A stretch of DNA of 64,000 bases from Sipunculus nudus (lineage: Eukaryota > Annelida > Sipuncula > Golfingiida > Sipunculidae). Each line of letters starts with the position of its first letter. The first letter of the stretch is position 1. The stretch spans positions 10,875,076 to 10,939,075 of the forward strand of contig CM049309.1 in the NCBI GenBank assembly GCA_026874595.1. Reading direction: 5' to 3'. Shown here piece after piece: positions 36,009-54,064 of this stretch. Below the pieces are notes generated by a model. The model saw only the letters and a list, made by a program, of their open reading frames with translations, ran no database searches and was not told the DNA's origin. Made by a program: the position numbers and the translations under genes.

Positions 36009-37159
36009 TGGAAAGACTGGTCATATTTAAGTTTTACCCGTGGAGAAAACATGTCATTGGCCTCTCATGCTGAAGGAAGGGCGAGGGTATTGCAATCGTC
36101 TGTGTGACTCATTCTACTCAAATACACCTGGAAATTTATACGTATACATAATATTAACATAATATTTTACACAGTATCTCGACCCATTCGAAATGGTCCA
36201 TAATCGAAATCCAGCTATATAATTCATAAGGTAATAACTATTTAATTTTACAACGCCCCTCCCTCCCAGATGGCAGTGGGGTATGTCAGATGTACTCGGT
36301 CTTAAATAATCAGGCAAGCACAAGGGTCAGCAAAGTCCAAGAGATTTTCATGAGCGAAATTGGATATTAGCAGTTTATGAAATTCTTTTTTTTTTAAACC
36401 AGAAACCATAAAATGATGCCGGAAAAGAACCGGTTTAATACTTGGCCCGCACACCCTCTTTCACTATCCGAATCAAATAATAGGTCCGAGTGAGTATTTT
36501 CAGGATCCAGTCATAATTATCATAAAATAATACAGCAGGCTGCGGTGATATTCCATAAACTCGATTATGTCGGGACTCCTTTTTTAAAGGATCCTTATTG
36601 TACTATTACACGAAAGATAGGGGGATATAGGAATTGATTCTGGTGCCCCTCTGATACCTTCTGCGGCCTCCAGGTGGCAGTGCAGTATACCAAGCGTCTC
36701 CAAAGTTGCAACAATTCAGAAAATTAATAACAAGAGAACTTCTCATCAATGCACATGGACCCACGAGCAGCCCGTTATTGATTGGATTATTTTCTAAAAA
36801 ATTAGTTCCAGTAAATGTCGCAGTCTCCACCAGAGGTCTCTGCTCCTATGAAAGTTACTGGAACGCAATGCTCGGACTCGCAAGAGAATGACCCTGCTGC
36901 TTTGGGATTGTCGGAGTCAAAATCTGACCCCCACAATGCATCGGGGCTTATTACTACACCAGCGGCGCAAGTTTCAACGACTTGAAGAGAACAGTGTAGT
37001 CCGTTCAAGCGTGCACGTGTTGGGTGAGAATTTTTTCCATGTAATTTTTTTTGTGGGAAGGATTTTATGGAATAAGCCAAATTTTGTAAGCATGCGCATG
37101 TGAAATGTAAACAGGTGTTTCCTAGAAATGTAACACATTCTGATTTCGAAGTTTGACAA

Positions 37160-37880
37160 TGTGACAAGTATTCCCGGCCGTCCAACAGTGCTTAAACAGG
37201 AGAGATTGTTTCGAGTAGAACTGACCTCTGGCGGATGGGTAGGAACGCACTCGAAACATCTCGCCTCGTCTTCGCATGCCCTCTTTAGACACTCGGTAGG
37301 TTAGAATACGTACTGAGGTTGGCTTCATATTCACGAGGCTGAAATTTCGCAATTTCTTCATATTGAAAGTTTTGCGGGGTTTTATTTTTTCGCGATTGCA
37401 CCAGGATCTATGAAATCGAAGTATATTATCGTTATAGTCATTGTATTATGACCTATATCATAGTCGATGTTCTGACAATTAGCATTACGTGTGTGCATGA
37501 GAAAGTTGCTATACCATCCACAGATTATGTTGTTGATTAACAAACCATGTTTTCAGAGGTGTGATAACTTATCCATTTGTGCAGATACATCCTACCCTAT
37601 TATTCATCCTCGGTAAAAGGGCAGCTTATTCCCGAGGGTTTCATATTCGCGAATTTATCCCATTCGCGAATATCGCGAAAATAAAACCCTCACGAACAAA
37701 AAGGCAACCACAGTATTCGGCCGAGGAGTTCAAAGTGATTGGAGCGATGCGAAGAGACGTCTTACAGAGATTCGTTTCGACTAGAAACGACTTCTGGCTA
37801 ATGGGTAGGAACGCACTCGAAACATCTCGCTACCATCTTCGCATACTATAGAAAATCGGTAGGTTAGAATACCAATTCGG
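37160..37880. repeat. Direct repeat pair flanking a hairpin
   Basis: About 120-bp direct repeats near 37200-37318 and 37755-37876 share GGGTAGGAACGCACTCGAAA, CATCTCGC, TCTTCGCAT and TCGGTAGGTTAGAATAC. Between them, 37634-37693 can fold, with GAGGGTTT, ATATTCGCGAAT, then ATTCGCGAATAT and AAACCCTC. Confidence 0.6.
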
Positions 37881-38577
37881 CCGAGGAGTTCAGAGTGATT
37901 GAAAGATACTTCTAGCGGAGAATGAGAACAACTGTTCAATTAATTTATTCCAGTATTCAGGTCGTGGTTTTCTGCCGGTAGTTCATTTTATTTTATGTTT
38001 CGAGGATAGAGTTCTTTTAATGTTAAAATCTTATTGGTAAAATTTTGAATTTGTTTAGGCGTGTCATATTTTCTTATTTTCTGCAATCAACCCCCCCCCC
38101 CCCACCCATACTTTTTGTTACAAAAATCCTGTGTGGAGAACACCTATAACACAGCCTTTAGCATAGACTACCGGAGCATTTATCCTTGACATTTCCCAGA
38201 AAATCCCCCGTGTGGTGAATGCCTTCATTAACGGTATATCCAACCTCCGTACAGGGTCAAGGTCTATTGAGACAGATCTCATGTGTGGAAAATGCGGTAC
38301 ATCTTGCTTGTCCCGGGCATTCTCCACCAGAGACCGCTACCTCCACACCAAGCGATCGTTGGGTCTACATGTAGCGAAGGGCCCTCTGGCGGAGAATTTT
38401 TTTTTTTTTTTTGGGGAGGGGGGGGGGGGGGGGGGGGGGGTCCCCTGTCCAGTTCCACACTTTAAACAGTTCTGTACAACACATCCACTCAGGCATATGC
38501 ATTTCAACATATACTATATCATCTTGGGGTTCAAAAGGAAACTGAACATTAACTTCATGCTGAATTTCAATAAATAT

Positions 38578-38583
38578 TTTATT
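38578..38583 (-). promoter_or_regulatory. Candidate polyadenylation signal of Gq-alpha
   Basis: AATAAA on the minus strand in GAAAGAATAAAATATTT, 5.4 kb after the Gq-alpha stop. The interval back to the stop lacks the interspersed elements found elsewhere. That is consistent with, but does not prove, a long 3' UTR ending here. Confidence 0.3.
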
Positions 38584-44024
<5,441 letters not shown>

Positions 44025-44107
44025 TCAGACCAAATTGTATTCCTTTAGGTTCAACTGCAAGATGGTGTCCTTGACGGCAGCGAACACAAATCTGATGTTT
44101 TCAGTGT
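44025..44107 (-). CDS. GNAQ: G protein alpha-q, last coding exon (C-terminus)
   Basis: 83 nt, acceptor TTTTTCAG, entered in phase 1. It encodes [26 protein letters not shown] and the stop TGA. This equals human Gq-alpha residues 334-359: the alpha-5 helix that docks into receptors and the EYNLV tail that sets Gq-class receptor specificity. Vertebrates keep this in one exon with the preceding piece; here an intron of 3.9 kb separates them. The acceptor and the first 14 nt lie in a 32-bp sequence repeated exactly at 44212-44243. Confidence 0.97.
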
Positions 44108-44243
44108 CTGAAAAACAGAAAATATTACTTCTTATTACCACAGTGCACGCTGTCATTTATTGCAGTGAAAACCTTAACAAGCAGTTAAGCATTGGTTAAG
44201 TACATGAAAGAGATGTTTTCAGTGTCTGAAAAACAGAAAATAT
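44094..44243 (-). repeat. Perfect 32-bp duplication of a 3' splice junction
   Basis: 44094-44125 and 44212-44243 are identical over 32 bp, and the copies are 118 bp apart. The unit holds the AG acceptor, its upstream CTGTTTTT tract and the first 14 nt of the last Gq-alpha exon. Splicing to the upstream copy would keep DTENI, then diverge and stop about eight residues later. Confidence 0.95.
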
Positions 44244-44534
44244 GATTAAAAAAAAAAAATAAAGCAGTGTATATGGGATTTGTTTATTGCTTTGAAAATA
44301 TGTCCTTTGTATTAATTTTTTGAAAACAAAAGAAATGCCTTGGCTCAGCAAAATTATCAAGTGGGAAATGTTTGTCGCAGGTCATGAAGGCTGACCATCA
44401 GTTACACACTCTTAATTTCTTAGTCATCACAGTAAACAAGCAACAATACCCCACCATAATTGACTTCAGGTTCATGAGGTTTACAGATTCATAATATATA
44501 TTCCCAAGAAATCATCACAAGGGTACATAATATG

Positions 44535-45004
44535 CCTGCTGTATGTCTTGTGACCTCCGACTTTGTTAAATATGCATGAGTTTTGTAGAGAATTTATAAT
44601 GAGTTTCATGATTTTTGTTTAGTCATCAAAATACCACCAAAGTATGGTGACCACATTCAATATGTATGGATTTTGCATGGAACTGGACTAAGACTGAAAT
44701 ATTATTGTGGTTAATATTTCTGTTGAGTTTCATCAAAATACATCATATTCCTGGTAAGTTAGGATGGCAACACCACAAAAAAGCTTACTGACCTCTGATC
44801 TTGTCAAATATGCACAGATTTGCCTATAATTGAACTCAAACGAGATAACCTTAAGGTTAGAAATTATGGCGAATTTCATGAAAATCCATGAAACCCCTGT
44901 TAAGTTATCACAGCCAAAATTGAAATGAACAGATGGACAATACACAGACATGGACAAACCGTGGGTAGACCATAATATGTCTCGTCCTAGATGGACATAT
45001 TATA
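44535..45004 (+). mobile_element. Element R, copy 2
   Basis: GTATGTCTTGTGACCTCCGA at the left, two internal units with GGTGACC or CTGACCTCTGATCTTG, and a right end of GGACAAACCGTGGGTAGACC followed by ATAATATGTCTCGTCC. It lies in the last Gq-alpha intron. Confidence 0.6.
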
Positions 45005-45134
45005 AAGAAATTATTACAAATTGGAGCCTCTATGAAAAAAAAGCCTCTTCCACATAGCTGTTATTTACAGTTATTTACACATACAAATATAGCCTGTCCA
45101 GGTTTTGTGTGGCCCTGTGGAGAGCAGCAATAGA

Positions 45135-45573
45135 ACCAGGGTTTGACATTAACAGTTAACCACTTGCACGGGGCAAGTAAAAGTTCCAGAAAAGTGGTAG
45201 GACAACCAAAAGAGGGTTCTTACTTGCCTGACTGGGCAAATGAGAGCAACATCAACCTTTACACAAAGGCCTGAATCTTTACCCATCTCAAGTTAGCCAA
45301 TTTCTTTTTCATGAGAAGTGAGATCATATTGTAAAACCTCTAGCTTAATTTACCTGCATGTTTTTATCTGTGCAAATGATAAAAAGAATTATTATTAAGA
45401 AACAAACATTTGAATATGTATATTGTTGCAAAATAATCATGTGGATGTTTTGTGGTGTTGGTCAAGATCACTGATTTTTGTGGGCCAAGTAAAAATCCAT
45501 GAAGGGCTAATAAAAGCTAGTTGTCACTTGCCCTACCGGGTAAGCACTTTCAAAAGTAAATGTTGAGCCCTGG
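45135..45573. mobile_element. 440-bp inverted-repeat element, copy 1
   Basis: Left end CCAGGGTTTGACATTAACAG and CACTTGCACGGGGCAAGT. Right end ACTTGCCCTACCGGGTAAGC and AAATGTTGAGCCCTGG. The ends are inverted relative to each other over about 45 bp with mismatches. Confidence 0.6.
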
Positions 45574-46197
45574 GAACCCTTGCAAAACACATTTGAAGTC
45601 AATCATAATATGTGTAATATATCTATCACATACCATGTGTGGTAATGTCAACATATAAGTAAACACCAGCTGGTTCTTTGGCACCAAAAAAATATTTAAC
45701 TTGGCCTGGAGTTCAATAAACTATTTATTATATTATTGTACACCACTGATGTAGTTCTGTCGCCTGCCTGTCCATCTTATCAGGTTAACATCAATCATTT
45801 AAACCAACTAATTCTAATCATTACTGATCTTGTGTATTACTATCACCATAATACTGTCCAGTCTGAAACAATATATAGGGATTGGAGCACTTGATAGTGT
45901 GCACATTGCACACTTAACCATACATAACTCTGCTGCCATTGAAAGTGAAAGTGAGAGAAACTTCAATCTCTGCCTCTATAATACTTGTACATACCCAATA
46001 TCCCTGAAAAAAAAACCCTGCCATAATAAACACCCCCTCATGTTTTGTGGTTCCTGACAAACTGCTCATAGCCACTAACTCAAAGTGCTCATTCCTTTCA
46101 TTCATCAATAATCATATCAGTCTTCTTGTTCATATTAATACCATAAATACATAATTTGAATTTGGCATTCTTCAGTGACAGATATCACTCAAATGGT

Positions 46198-47522
46198 TAC
46201 CGTAAAATCTCCACTTAAAACCTCGGTTTAATCAAGAAATTCAAAATCTTGAAATCAGGTTGATTTCCTGAAAGCACTGTGCGGTTTATACTAGAAGGGT
46301 TTCCTGAATATCTTCCTGACAGACATCGTTTTTGGGCCGGCGCGTGGGCGATAATATTGCAATTTTCGTAGGCTGTTCTTAGCATGCATGGGAGCCGTGT
46401 GTAAATGTATTATTTACGATTATTTGTTATTTATAAATTAAATATTGCTGATTAGTTTTCGTGTGATATATAACTTGTTATAAAATCTTGGTAATTGTCA
46501 CCAAATAATACGTTTAAAACAACCCTGCTGTTACACACAGCGGTCCACTTCGTTGGGCATGGTCAAGCAAAATTGAAATAAAAGCCTATTTTAAACCCAT
46601 TTGCGGCATTATTTAGCAATGATTATTTGTTTAAAACGTAAAATGAATAAAAAGCTGACATCGTAAAGAGTCACACAATGGCAGACGATTGTTTTAAAAT
46701 CAAGTTTGAGTGCCGCCATGTGCTGGAACACCCCGGTATTCTGCTAAGAATATTTTGAACGGCTGTACGCGATGGGTGGTAAATAGAACAGCCACCTATT
46801 TCGTCCCAGCGTGCCTTGCGCGAACACTGCCATGACAAAATGGCTCTCCACACGGAAACTTTCTTCAGGAAAACAACTTGCTAACCCGGACTGGCATATT
46901 TGATATTTAGTTAAGTTGACCAGCGATGTTTTCAAACGCACCAGCAAACTGTGACATGGAGCGATGTCAACTTACGATGTGACGAAGAAAATACCGAAGT
47001 AACCGGTATGAAAATGATTTAAATCTTCCGAGTAATTCCAGAAAATGGAATTTTCATTGAAAATTAAGATTTCAAAATATTACTTTTAGAATTAAAATAT
47101 ACAGTGACTTGAAATGGATCAGCAGAATATTTTTTCCAAAATATAATGACATATCAGTAGCAAACAAGAATACGGCACGGAATATAAAATCTGTATAAAC
47201 AGGCAGAGGTTCACCGGCCCTTACATCTTCCCAAACTTCATGCTTGAGTGACCCTGCAAAAAAGTGTTATGATGTGTTTAAATAAAATGCCCAAGGAATT
47301 TTTAAAGTGGACAGGAATGGCCGAGTCGCAACCTACGTGTGTTCATTTCTAGATGATTGCTTGATTGTGTCTTTTGTCAAATCATTGCGTAGCGAAAGTT
47401 GGTGCGGTTTTAAAGGGGGGTTCTTCGTATTTGAGCTCTTCCCGGTGTCTCGCCTGGAATTTCGGCGAAGTCTTGGTGCGGTTTTAATCGGAAGTGTGGT
47501 TTTAAGTGGAGATTTTATGGTA
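46198..47522. mobile_element. 1.3-kb element with 24-bp terminal inverted repeats
   Basis: Left end TACCGTAAAATCTCCACTT then AAAACC. Right end GGTTTTAAGTGGAGATTTTA then TGGTA. These are inverted copies with one mismatch in about 24. The interior (46310-46990) is clearly richer in G+C than the flanks. It has no transposase-like ORF. A 26-residue ORF at 46678-46758 is too short to call. The element lies in the last Gq-alpha intron. Confidence 0.65.
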
Positions 47523-47674
47523 GTCATTCTAGTCAATGATTTATACTCTGGCAGTTTTGGAATATAAGGCTAGGGCAATAGACCTCTTTTTTTATTGGAA
47601 ATATCACGTAAAATGTTTAGAGCCAAGGGTGCTTATTTGGTAAAATATGGTAAAAGCATACTTAATAACTTTGT

Positions 47675-48000
47675 CAAGTTTTACCTGTTACACAAATGAA
47701 TAGAGAATAGGAAGTTTAGCACCTATTGCAATTACTGGGTCAAACACAGTACTTGCACACTGAATCAAAGTCATTCTAGTTGTTCAGCACCTGTGGTGCT
47801 TTTCACATCGAATAAAGTAACTTTATATTGGAACTCTATCAAGTCATACCTGTTGCATAAGGGACGATAGAACAGGAGGTTCAGCACTTCCAGCAGTTAT
47901 TAAAGCTGGAAAGAGTTACTGCATATTAAAACCATTCCAAGTCTTACCTGATGTTAAGCACCCTCAGCACTTATTAAGGTTAAATAGAGTCTTACCTGTT
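47675..48000 (-). repeat. Degenerate tandem copies of a 5' splice junction
   Basis: Donor-like CAG/GTAAGAC, CAG/GTATGAC and CAG/GTAAAAC occur at 47947, 47849 and 47684, downstream of the true donor at 47995. The flanks are also related: TTATGCAACAG and TTTGTGTAACAG resemble the exon end TTGTGCAACAG, and each is followed by ACTTGR. A GTGCTGAAC-like block recurs between them. Confidence 0.65.
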
Positions 48001-48103
48001 GCACAAGTGAAGTGAGAATAGATGATTTTATCTGGGTCTGGGTTTAGGTCTACGAACATCTTCAGGATGAATTCTCTGGCTGCCTGAGCGTCTTTCTGTG
48101 GAC
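47996..48103 (-). CDS. GNAQ: G protein alpha-q, exon with TCAT motif
   Basis: 108 nt, acceptor CCAACAG, donor GTAAGA, phases 1 in and 1 out. It encodes [35 protein letters not shown], equal to human residues 298-332. TCAT is the G5 guanine-binding motif; the alpha-4/beta-6 region with [12 protein letters not shown] is intact. Acceptor, donor and phase fit both neighbours exactly. Confidence 0.97.
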
Positions 48104-48140
48104 CTGTTGGTTCATACGAAAATCACCATAAATCACAGTT

Positions 48141-49030
48141 CTTGAAACATTAACAGTTAAGTGCTTGCCTAGGGCAAGTAACAGTTTTAAACATGTCACC
48201 CAAGGGTCATGATGGTCTGGTGATGCACTAGCGTGACCTTACATTCAAAAACTTTTTGATGAACTTGTTAGCCAGTTTTGTATAAGAATGAGAGAAATAT
48301 ATGTCTGGTTTAAAGCATATCACTTAAATGGTCCATTAGGCAAAATAATGATTGCTCAGCTGTAACAAGCTAATACTGTGACATGGCTGATATTGACAGT
48401 CTCAAAATAAACTTTACACAAGCCAAAAATTAAAAGAAATTTCAGATAGATTACTGGTGCTTTACCACGGATAACGCTTCCATTAATCACTGACATACTG
48501 GGAGCTTTTCATTGAAATTTTATTCAAAATGGACCAATCACAGTGAAGTGTAACAACATTTTAGTGGCTGGGTGGGTCCATTCTGTAAACATTTTATTTT
48601 TTTATTGTCTTTTAGGATCTCCCTGATTATAAAGTAAGAAGTTTCTAAGTCAGAAAACATGGATTTGTGCCCTGTTATTGGACAGAAAGATGCCCACACG
48701 ACCAACAAAGGGTGATCACTACACTAACAGTTCATGTGAATTTCATTCAGCAGAATTAAAATTATGGTAAGGTAAACTAGAGCCACCTACTACTTACCCA
48801 ACTGAGCAAATGGATTTAACATTAACTGTTATCTTCTATTTTGATAACATTCTCTAATTCTTTGATTCATTCAAATAGGGGTATTTTCAATGAATTGGTC
48901 TTTGCACAAATGCCATTTTTTAAAACAGGCACAAGATTAGTGGCTTTTGTGATGAAAGTAAAATTTATGTAGGGTAAGTGAAAGTGAGATGTCACTTTCA
49001 CTAGTGTGCATTTAAAAAATTTAAACCCTA
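48141..49030. mobile_element. Inverted-repeat element, copy 2, invaded by a P-like element
   Basis: The left part (ACATTAACAGTTAAGTGCTT, GGGCAAGTAACAG) and the middle (CTTACCCAACTGAGCAAATG) match copy 1 at 45135. The right end near 48970-49030 carries GGGTAAGTGAAAG. Between about 48192 and 48745 there is a sequence beginning ATGTCACCCAAGGGTCATGA that resembles the P left end and is absent from copy 1. Confidence 0.5.
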
Positions 49031-49101
49031 TGACATGTACCATACATATAGCAGCCTGGAGTGGACAGTTTTATAACTTGGGGAAAAGTGTTGAAGATAT
49101 A

Positions 49102-49602
49102 AACAAGTGACCCATGGGTCATGACGCTCAGCTGACAAGCATGACCTGTATATAAAGCCTGATGGTATACAATATGGTATCTGACCATACCTGGAAGATG
49201 GAAGGTTTGGGATGAAAAGTCTGACTTGAAATGCATCCACAACTTTTTTCAAGCAGCTGGTCCTGTGACATTGACCTTTGACCCTAAGACCTAAATATCA
49301 AAAGGTTTGTTCCTCTATTGACATGTAAAGTTTAGGATGATTATTTTGGCTATAAGAATTAATTCTGGGAGGTGCAAACACACCCCGTAACTCAGAGAAT
49401 ATAGGTCACAGTGACCTAATTTCAGATCTGCAAGGAGATCTTTTTAGAACCTCTAAGACTTCATGGGGTTCCTGTATCTAGCCCTTACAGTTACAATTTG
49501 TGCCCTGCTAACGGCCGGACGGCTGGCCGGACGGACAGACGGAAAGACGACAGACAAAGACCCATCGCTATAGCACAGCATGACTAAAAGTCAGCTGAGC
49601 TA
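49102..49602 (+). mobile_element. Short P-type element
   Basis: Left end AACAAGTGACCCATGGGTC with GCTCAGCTGAC. One core stretch (GGTCACAGTGACCTAATTTC), a GGCCGGACGGACAGACGG tract at about 49513-49550, and right end AAGTCAGCTGAGCTAAAAA. Complete at both ends but only 0.5 kb. Confidence 0.7.
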
Positions 49603-50339
49603 AAAATCACTGAAACTGCACTGATAAAAGGAATTCTAACGTGGCTAACTGGCAGACATAATGGATTTCTGACAAGTCTGACATTTGATATCACACATCC
49701 TCCAATAAGAGACCAAACTTGTAGCAAATTCTCCAAATGATGTTACGGTAATGAATGTCCAAAACAATTCAAAAGGCATTTTCAGGCCCTCATATTAGAT
49801 TTATAGATATGCAAATGTAAAAAGTGTAAGTCAAATATTTTTTATTATCACTCTGCTTTTCAATGGGATCAGCAGGGTAGGTAAACTGCAAAACCTGAAA
49901 GAAAAGAAATGCAGAAAGCATGACTAAAGGTCTTGTAATAAAAAAAAAAGCCATCCTAAATCCAGGTACACATCCACATATTATGAGAACAAACATTTGC
50001 TTTTATATCTGGTGACTTATATAAAAATATTCAGATATCTAGGAAACTAAGTTTATTGCTTTGATTCCAAAAAATAAACTGCAAAATGTTCCCATCATCT
50101 TATAAATCAGTAGCTAAACCTTAATGCCTGGCTGAAGCATTCTGGCAACAGTGTTTTTGTTATGCAGTAACGAGGTATTTATCACTCAGCCTTATCACTT
50201 AACAGGCTGATACAAAGGAGAGTCATATGTCACCAGCATCACTCACAATTACAGCCACACAGTAAGATGTACCATAACCAATGGTTATATGTACAAGAAA
50301 AATAGAGATGGTCTACAAAATAAGTTATTGTGAACATCC

Positions 50340-51370
50340 CTGACCTATGACCTTGGCCTTTTGCCTGGATTCTTTCTAAATGATGGGTAACTACTAACCA
50401 CTTACATCTGAGTGAATAACTTAGACCTGCAACCTTTAACCTCCTGACCAGCTGACCTCAAAATCAATTAGTTATTTCTCTATGCAAAAAGACCCATAAA
50501 TATGAAGTTTGAATCACATTCAGTGATGCATAGATGTGGCATATGTGAAAGACTGAAGGTTTGGTTGAACAGATTCACTGGAAATATGTTCACAAGCATT
50601 TAGAACAATATTGTGACCTTGACCTTTGACCTTTTGAACTCAACATCAATAGGCTTCTTCCCCTATTGGTAGGTAAGCCATATATGACAGATGGAAAGTA
50701 TAGATTGAAAAGTTTGCCTGAAAATGACTCCACGCAAGAGTAGGGTGCTGTGAACTTGACCTTTGACCTCAAAATCAACAGGTCTTTTCCCCTGTTGGCA
50801 GAGAATCAAAATCAGTGCTGAAAGGTTGGATATGAAAGGTCTAGCTTGAAATATGTCCACAACCTTTTCAAAGAAGTGGATCCTGTGACCCTGACCTTTG
50901 ACCTTGTGCCTCAACATCTATAGGATTCTTCTCCCACTTAGTAGGTGAGCTATATGTGAAGGTAAAAAATTGGGATGAAAGGTTTGGCTTAAAATGCATC
51001 CACAGGCTTTTCAAAGAAGTTGGTTCTGTGACCTTGAACCTTGTGACCTCAAAATAATTATGGTTCTTCCCCTGTTGGGAGGTGAGCTTTATGTGAAAAA
51101 TGGAAGGTTTGGTATGAAAATTTTGGCTAAAAGAATTATTTCTGGGGGGTGCAAACACACCCCATAACTTCGAGAATATAGGTCGCAGTGACCTAATTTC
51201 AGGTTTGCAAGATCTTTTTAGAACCTCTAAGACTGCATAGGGTTCATGGCCCTAGCCCCTACGGTTACGATTTTTGCCCTGCTAACGGACGGCAGGCCGG
51301 ACCTACATAGAAGGACGACAGACAAAGACCCATCGCTATAGCCCAGCATGACTGAAAGTCAGCTGAGCTA
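50340..51370 (+). mobile_element. P-type element with 140-bp tandem core
   Basis: Units near 50614, 50754, 50893 and 51033 each carry TGACCTTGACCTTTGACC or a near form, about 140 bp apart, then GGTGAGCTATATGTGAA-like sequence. The right end has GGACGGCAGGCCGGACC and AAGTCAGCTGAGCTAAAAA at 51358-51372. The left end is not clear. Confidence 0.6.
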
Positions 51371-51700
51371 AAAAAGGATATGAACATGATAACTCAAAAC
51401 ACAACACTGGCTTTAAGGTAGGGAAATGGTCACTTTCAGTTGGAAACAAAGATTATTTTTGGAATATCTGTAAAATTTACCTTATAAACCATCCATCTTT
51501 AACCTGATAAATTCTGAGCACCTGTACTCAAATACAGATCCCCTGTACTGAACAGACAAGAAAATAAGGGAATTTTTTATTAGTATTCTGGGATGGTACT
51601 GTAGAATGGTATATGCATTTTGAAAATCAATGTTGTCAGCTCTGTTTTATTTACAAACTGTTCCATTCTCCAATGTGAATAGAAGTGCACTTAAATTTCA

Positions 51701-52021
<321 letters not shown>

Positions 52022-52481
52022 TCATTGAAAAAAGAGGGCAAAAGAGAGTGCTGCTGAAAGATAAAGAGTATAATAGAAATTCAGGAAATCCTAAAAAAAG
52101 TGACTCTTTTAAGAAAGAGTGTTTTTGCAGGCATGTTAATGTCCAGTTTCAATTACAATCCAGTAGAGATCATCATGATCTTCCCAATATAGATTGGAAT
52201 CCTGATCTCTCCCAGTAGAGATCCCAATTGTGATCTCTCCATAAATGATTTCCAATCTTACAGGCTTGTAATCTCTGATGTGACCTATACTTTGTATGCA
52301 TAGGTAGCCAAAAAACATACACATATTCTCTTGGAGCGATTCATTATTCCATATGAGTGCATATGCAGACATATGCAGCACATTTTGATATTTCTTGACA
52401 CCGAAGATAACTTGATGATTTTCAAGTACATTTTTGTATGCACAAAAACAGTACAAAAATACATGAAACAAGCAGCAGTTA

Positions 52482-53710
<1,229 letters not shown>

Positions 53711-53839
53711 CTAAATATTATACTATCCAAATCAAATGGATATTCTATGATACCAGTTGTGGGAGCTCTGACTCGTAAAATATCCTGAAGTGTTGGTAAA
53801 TAGTCTGGTTCTGCTATACGTTCGATGCTTTCAAGGTAA
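53711..53839 (-). CDS. GNAQ: G protein alpha-q, exon with switch I
   Basis: 129 nt, acceptor CATTTCAG, donor GTAAGT, phases 2 in and 2 out. It encodes [20 protein letters not shown], then [20 protein letters not shown] and IF, equal to human residues 160-201. Arg183 and Thr186 of switch I (the catalytic arginine and the Mg-binding threonine) are in place. Confidence 0.97.
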
Positions 53840-53941
53840 CTGAAATGATAAAGAACACATCGTTAGCTGATCATCTGAAAACATGCATGGTCAATATGTG
53901 ATACTGAATATTTCCTGAACAAGGGCCTGGAGACACAAATT

Positions 53942-54064
53942 GTCCCCTCGCTATATGTTTAACTAGGAAAGTGTGGCATCAGTGAGAGGGCAGGATGGAC
54001 AGACAGAAGGAAGGACAGACAGACACAGACTGTTTTAGTAGTCCCCCTCCTTACAGCGAGGGAC
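53942..54064. mobile_element. 123-bp mini-MITE with GACA-rich centre
   Basis: Left end GTCCCCTCGCTATATG, right end CTTACAGCGAGGGAC. These are inverted repeats of about 14 bp around a short GGACAGACAGAAGGAAGGAC block. Confidence 0.5.

Larger units (their letters stand above)
34053..38560. other. Intergenic, no gene recognised
   Basis: Holds a P-like 3' fragment (about 35262-35455), an R element (35480-36008), a direct repeat pair and a hairpin (37150-37880), and a T12/G23 junction near 38398-38440. The longer ORFs here (for example 36802-37185 minus and 38212-38616 plus) have no recognisable motifs, and the latter runs through the homopolymers. Confidence 0.45.

Noticed and set aside
46678-46758. 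Short ORF MADDCFKIKFECRHVLEHP as a first coding exon
   Set aside because: No convincing donor follows it and it lies inside an inverted-repeat element. Kept only as a point to check.
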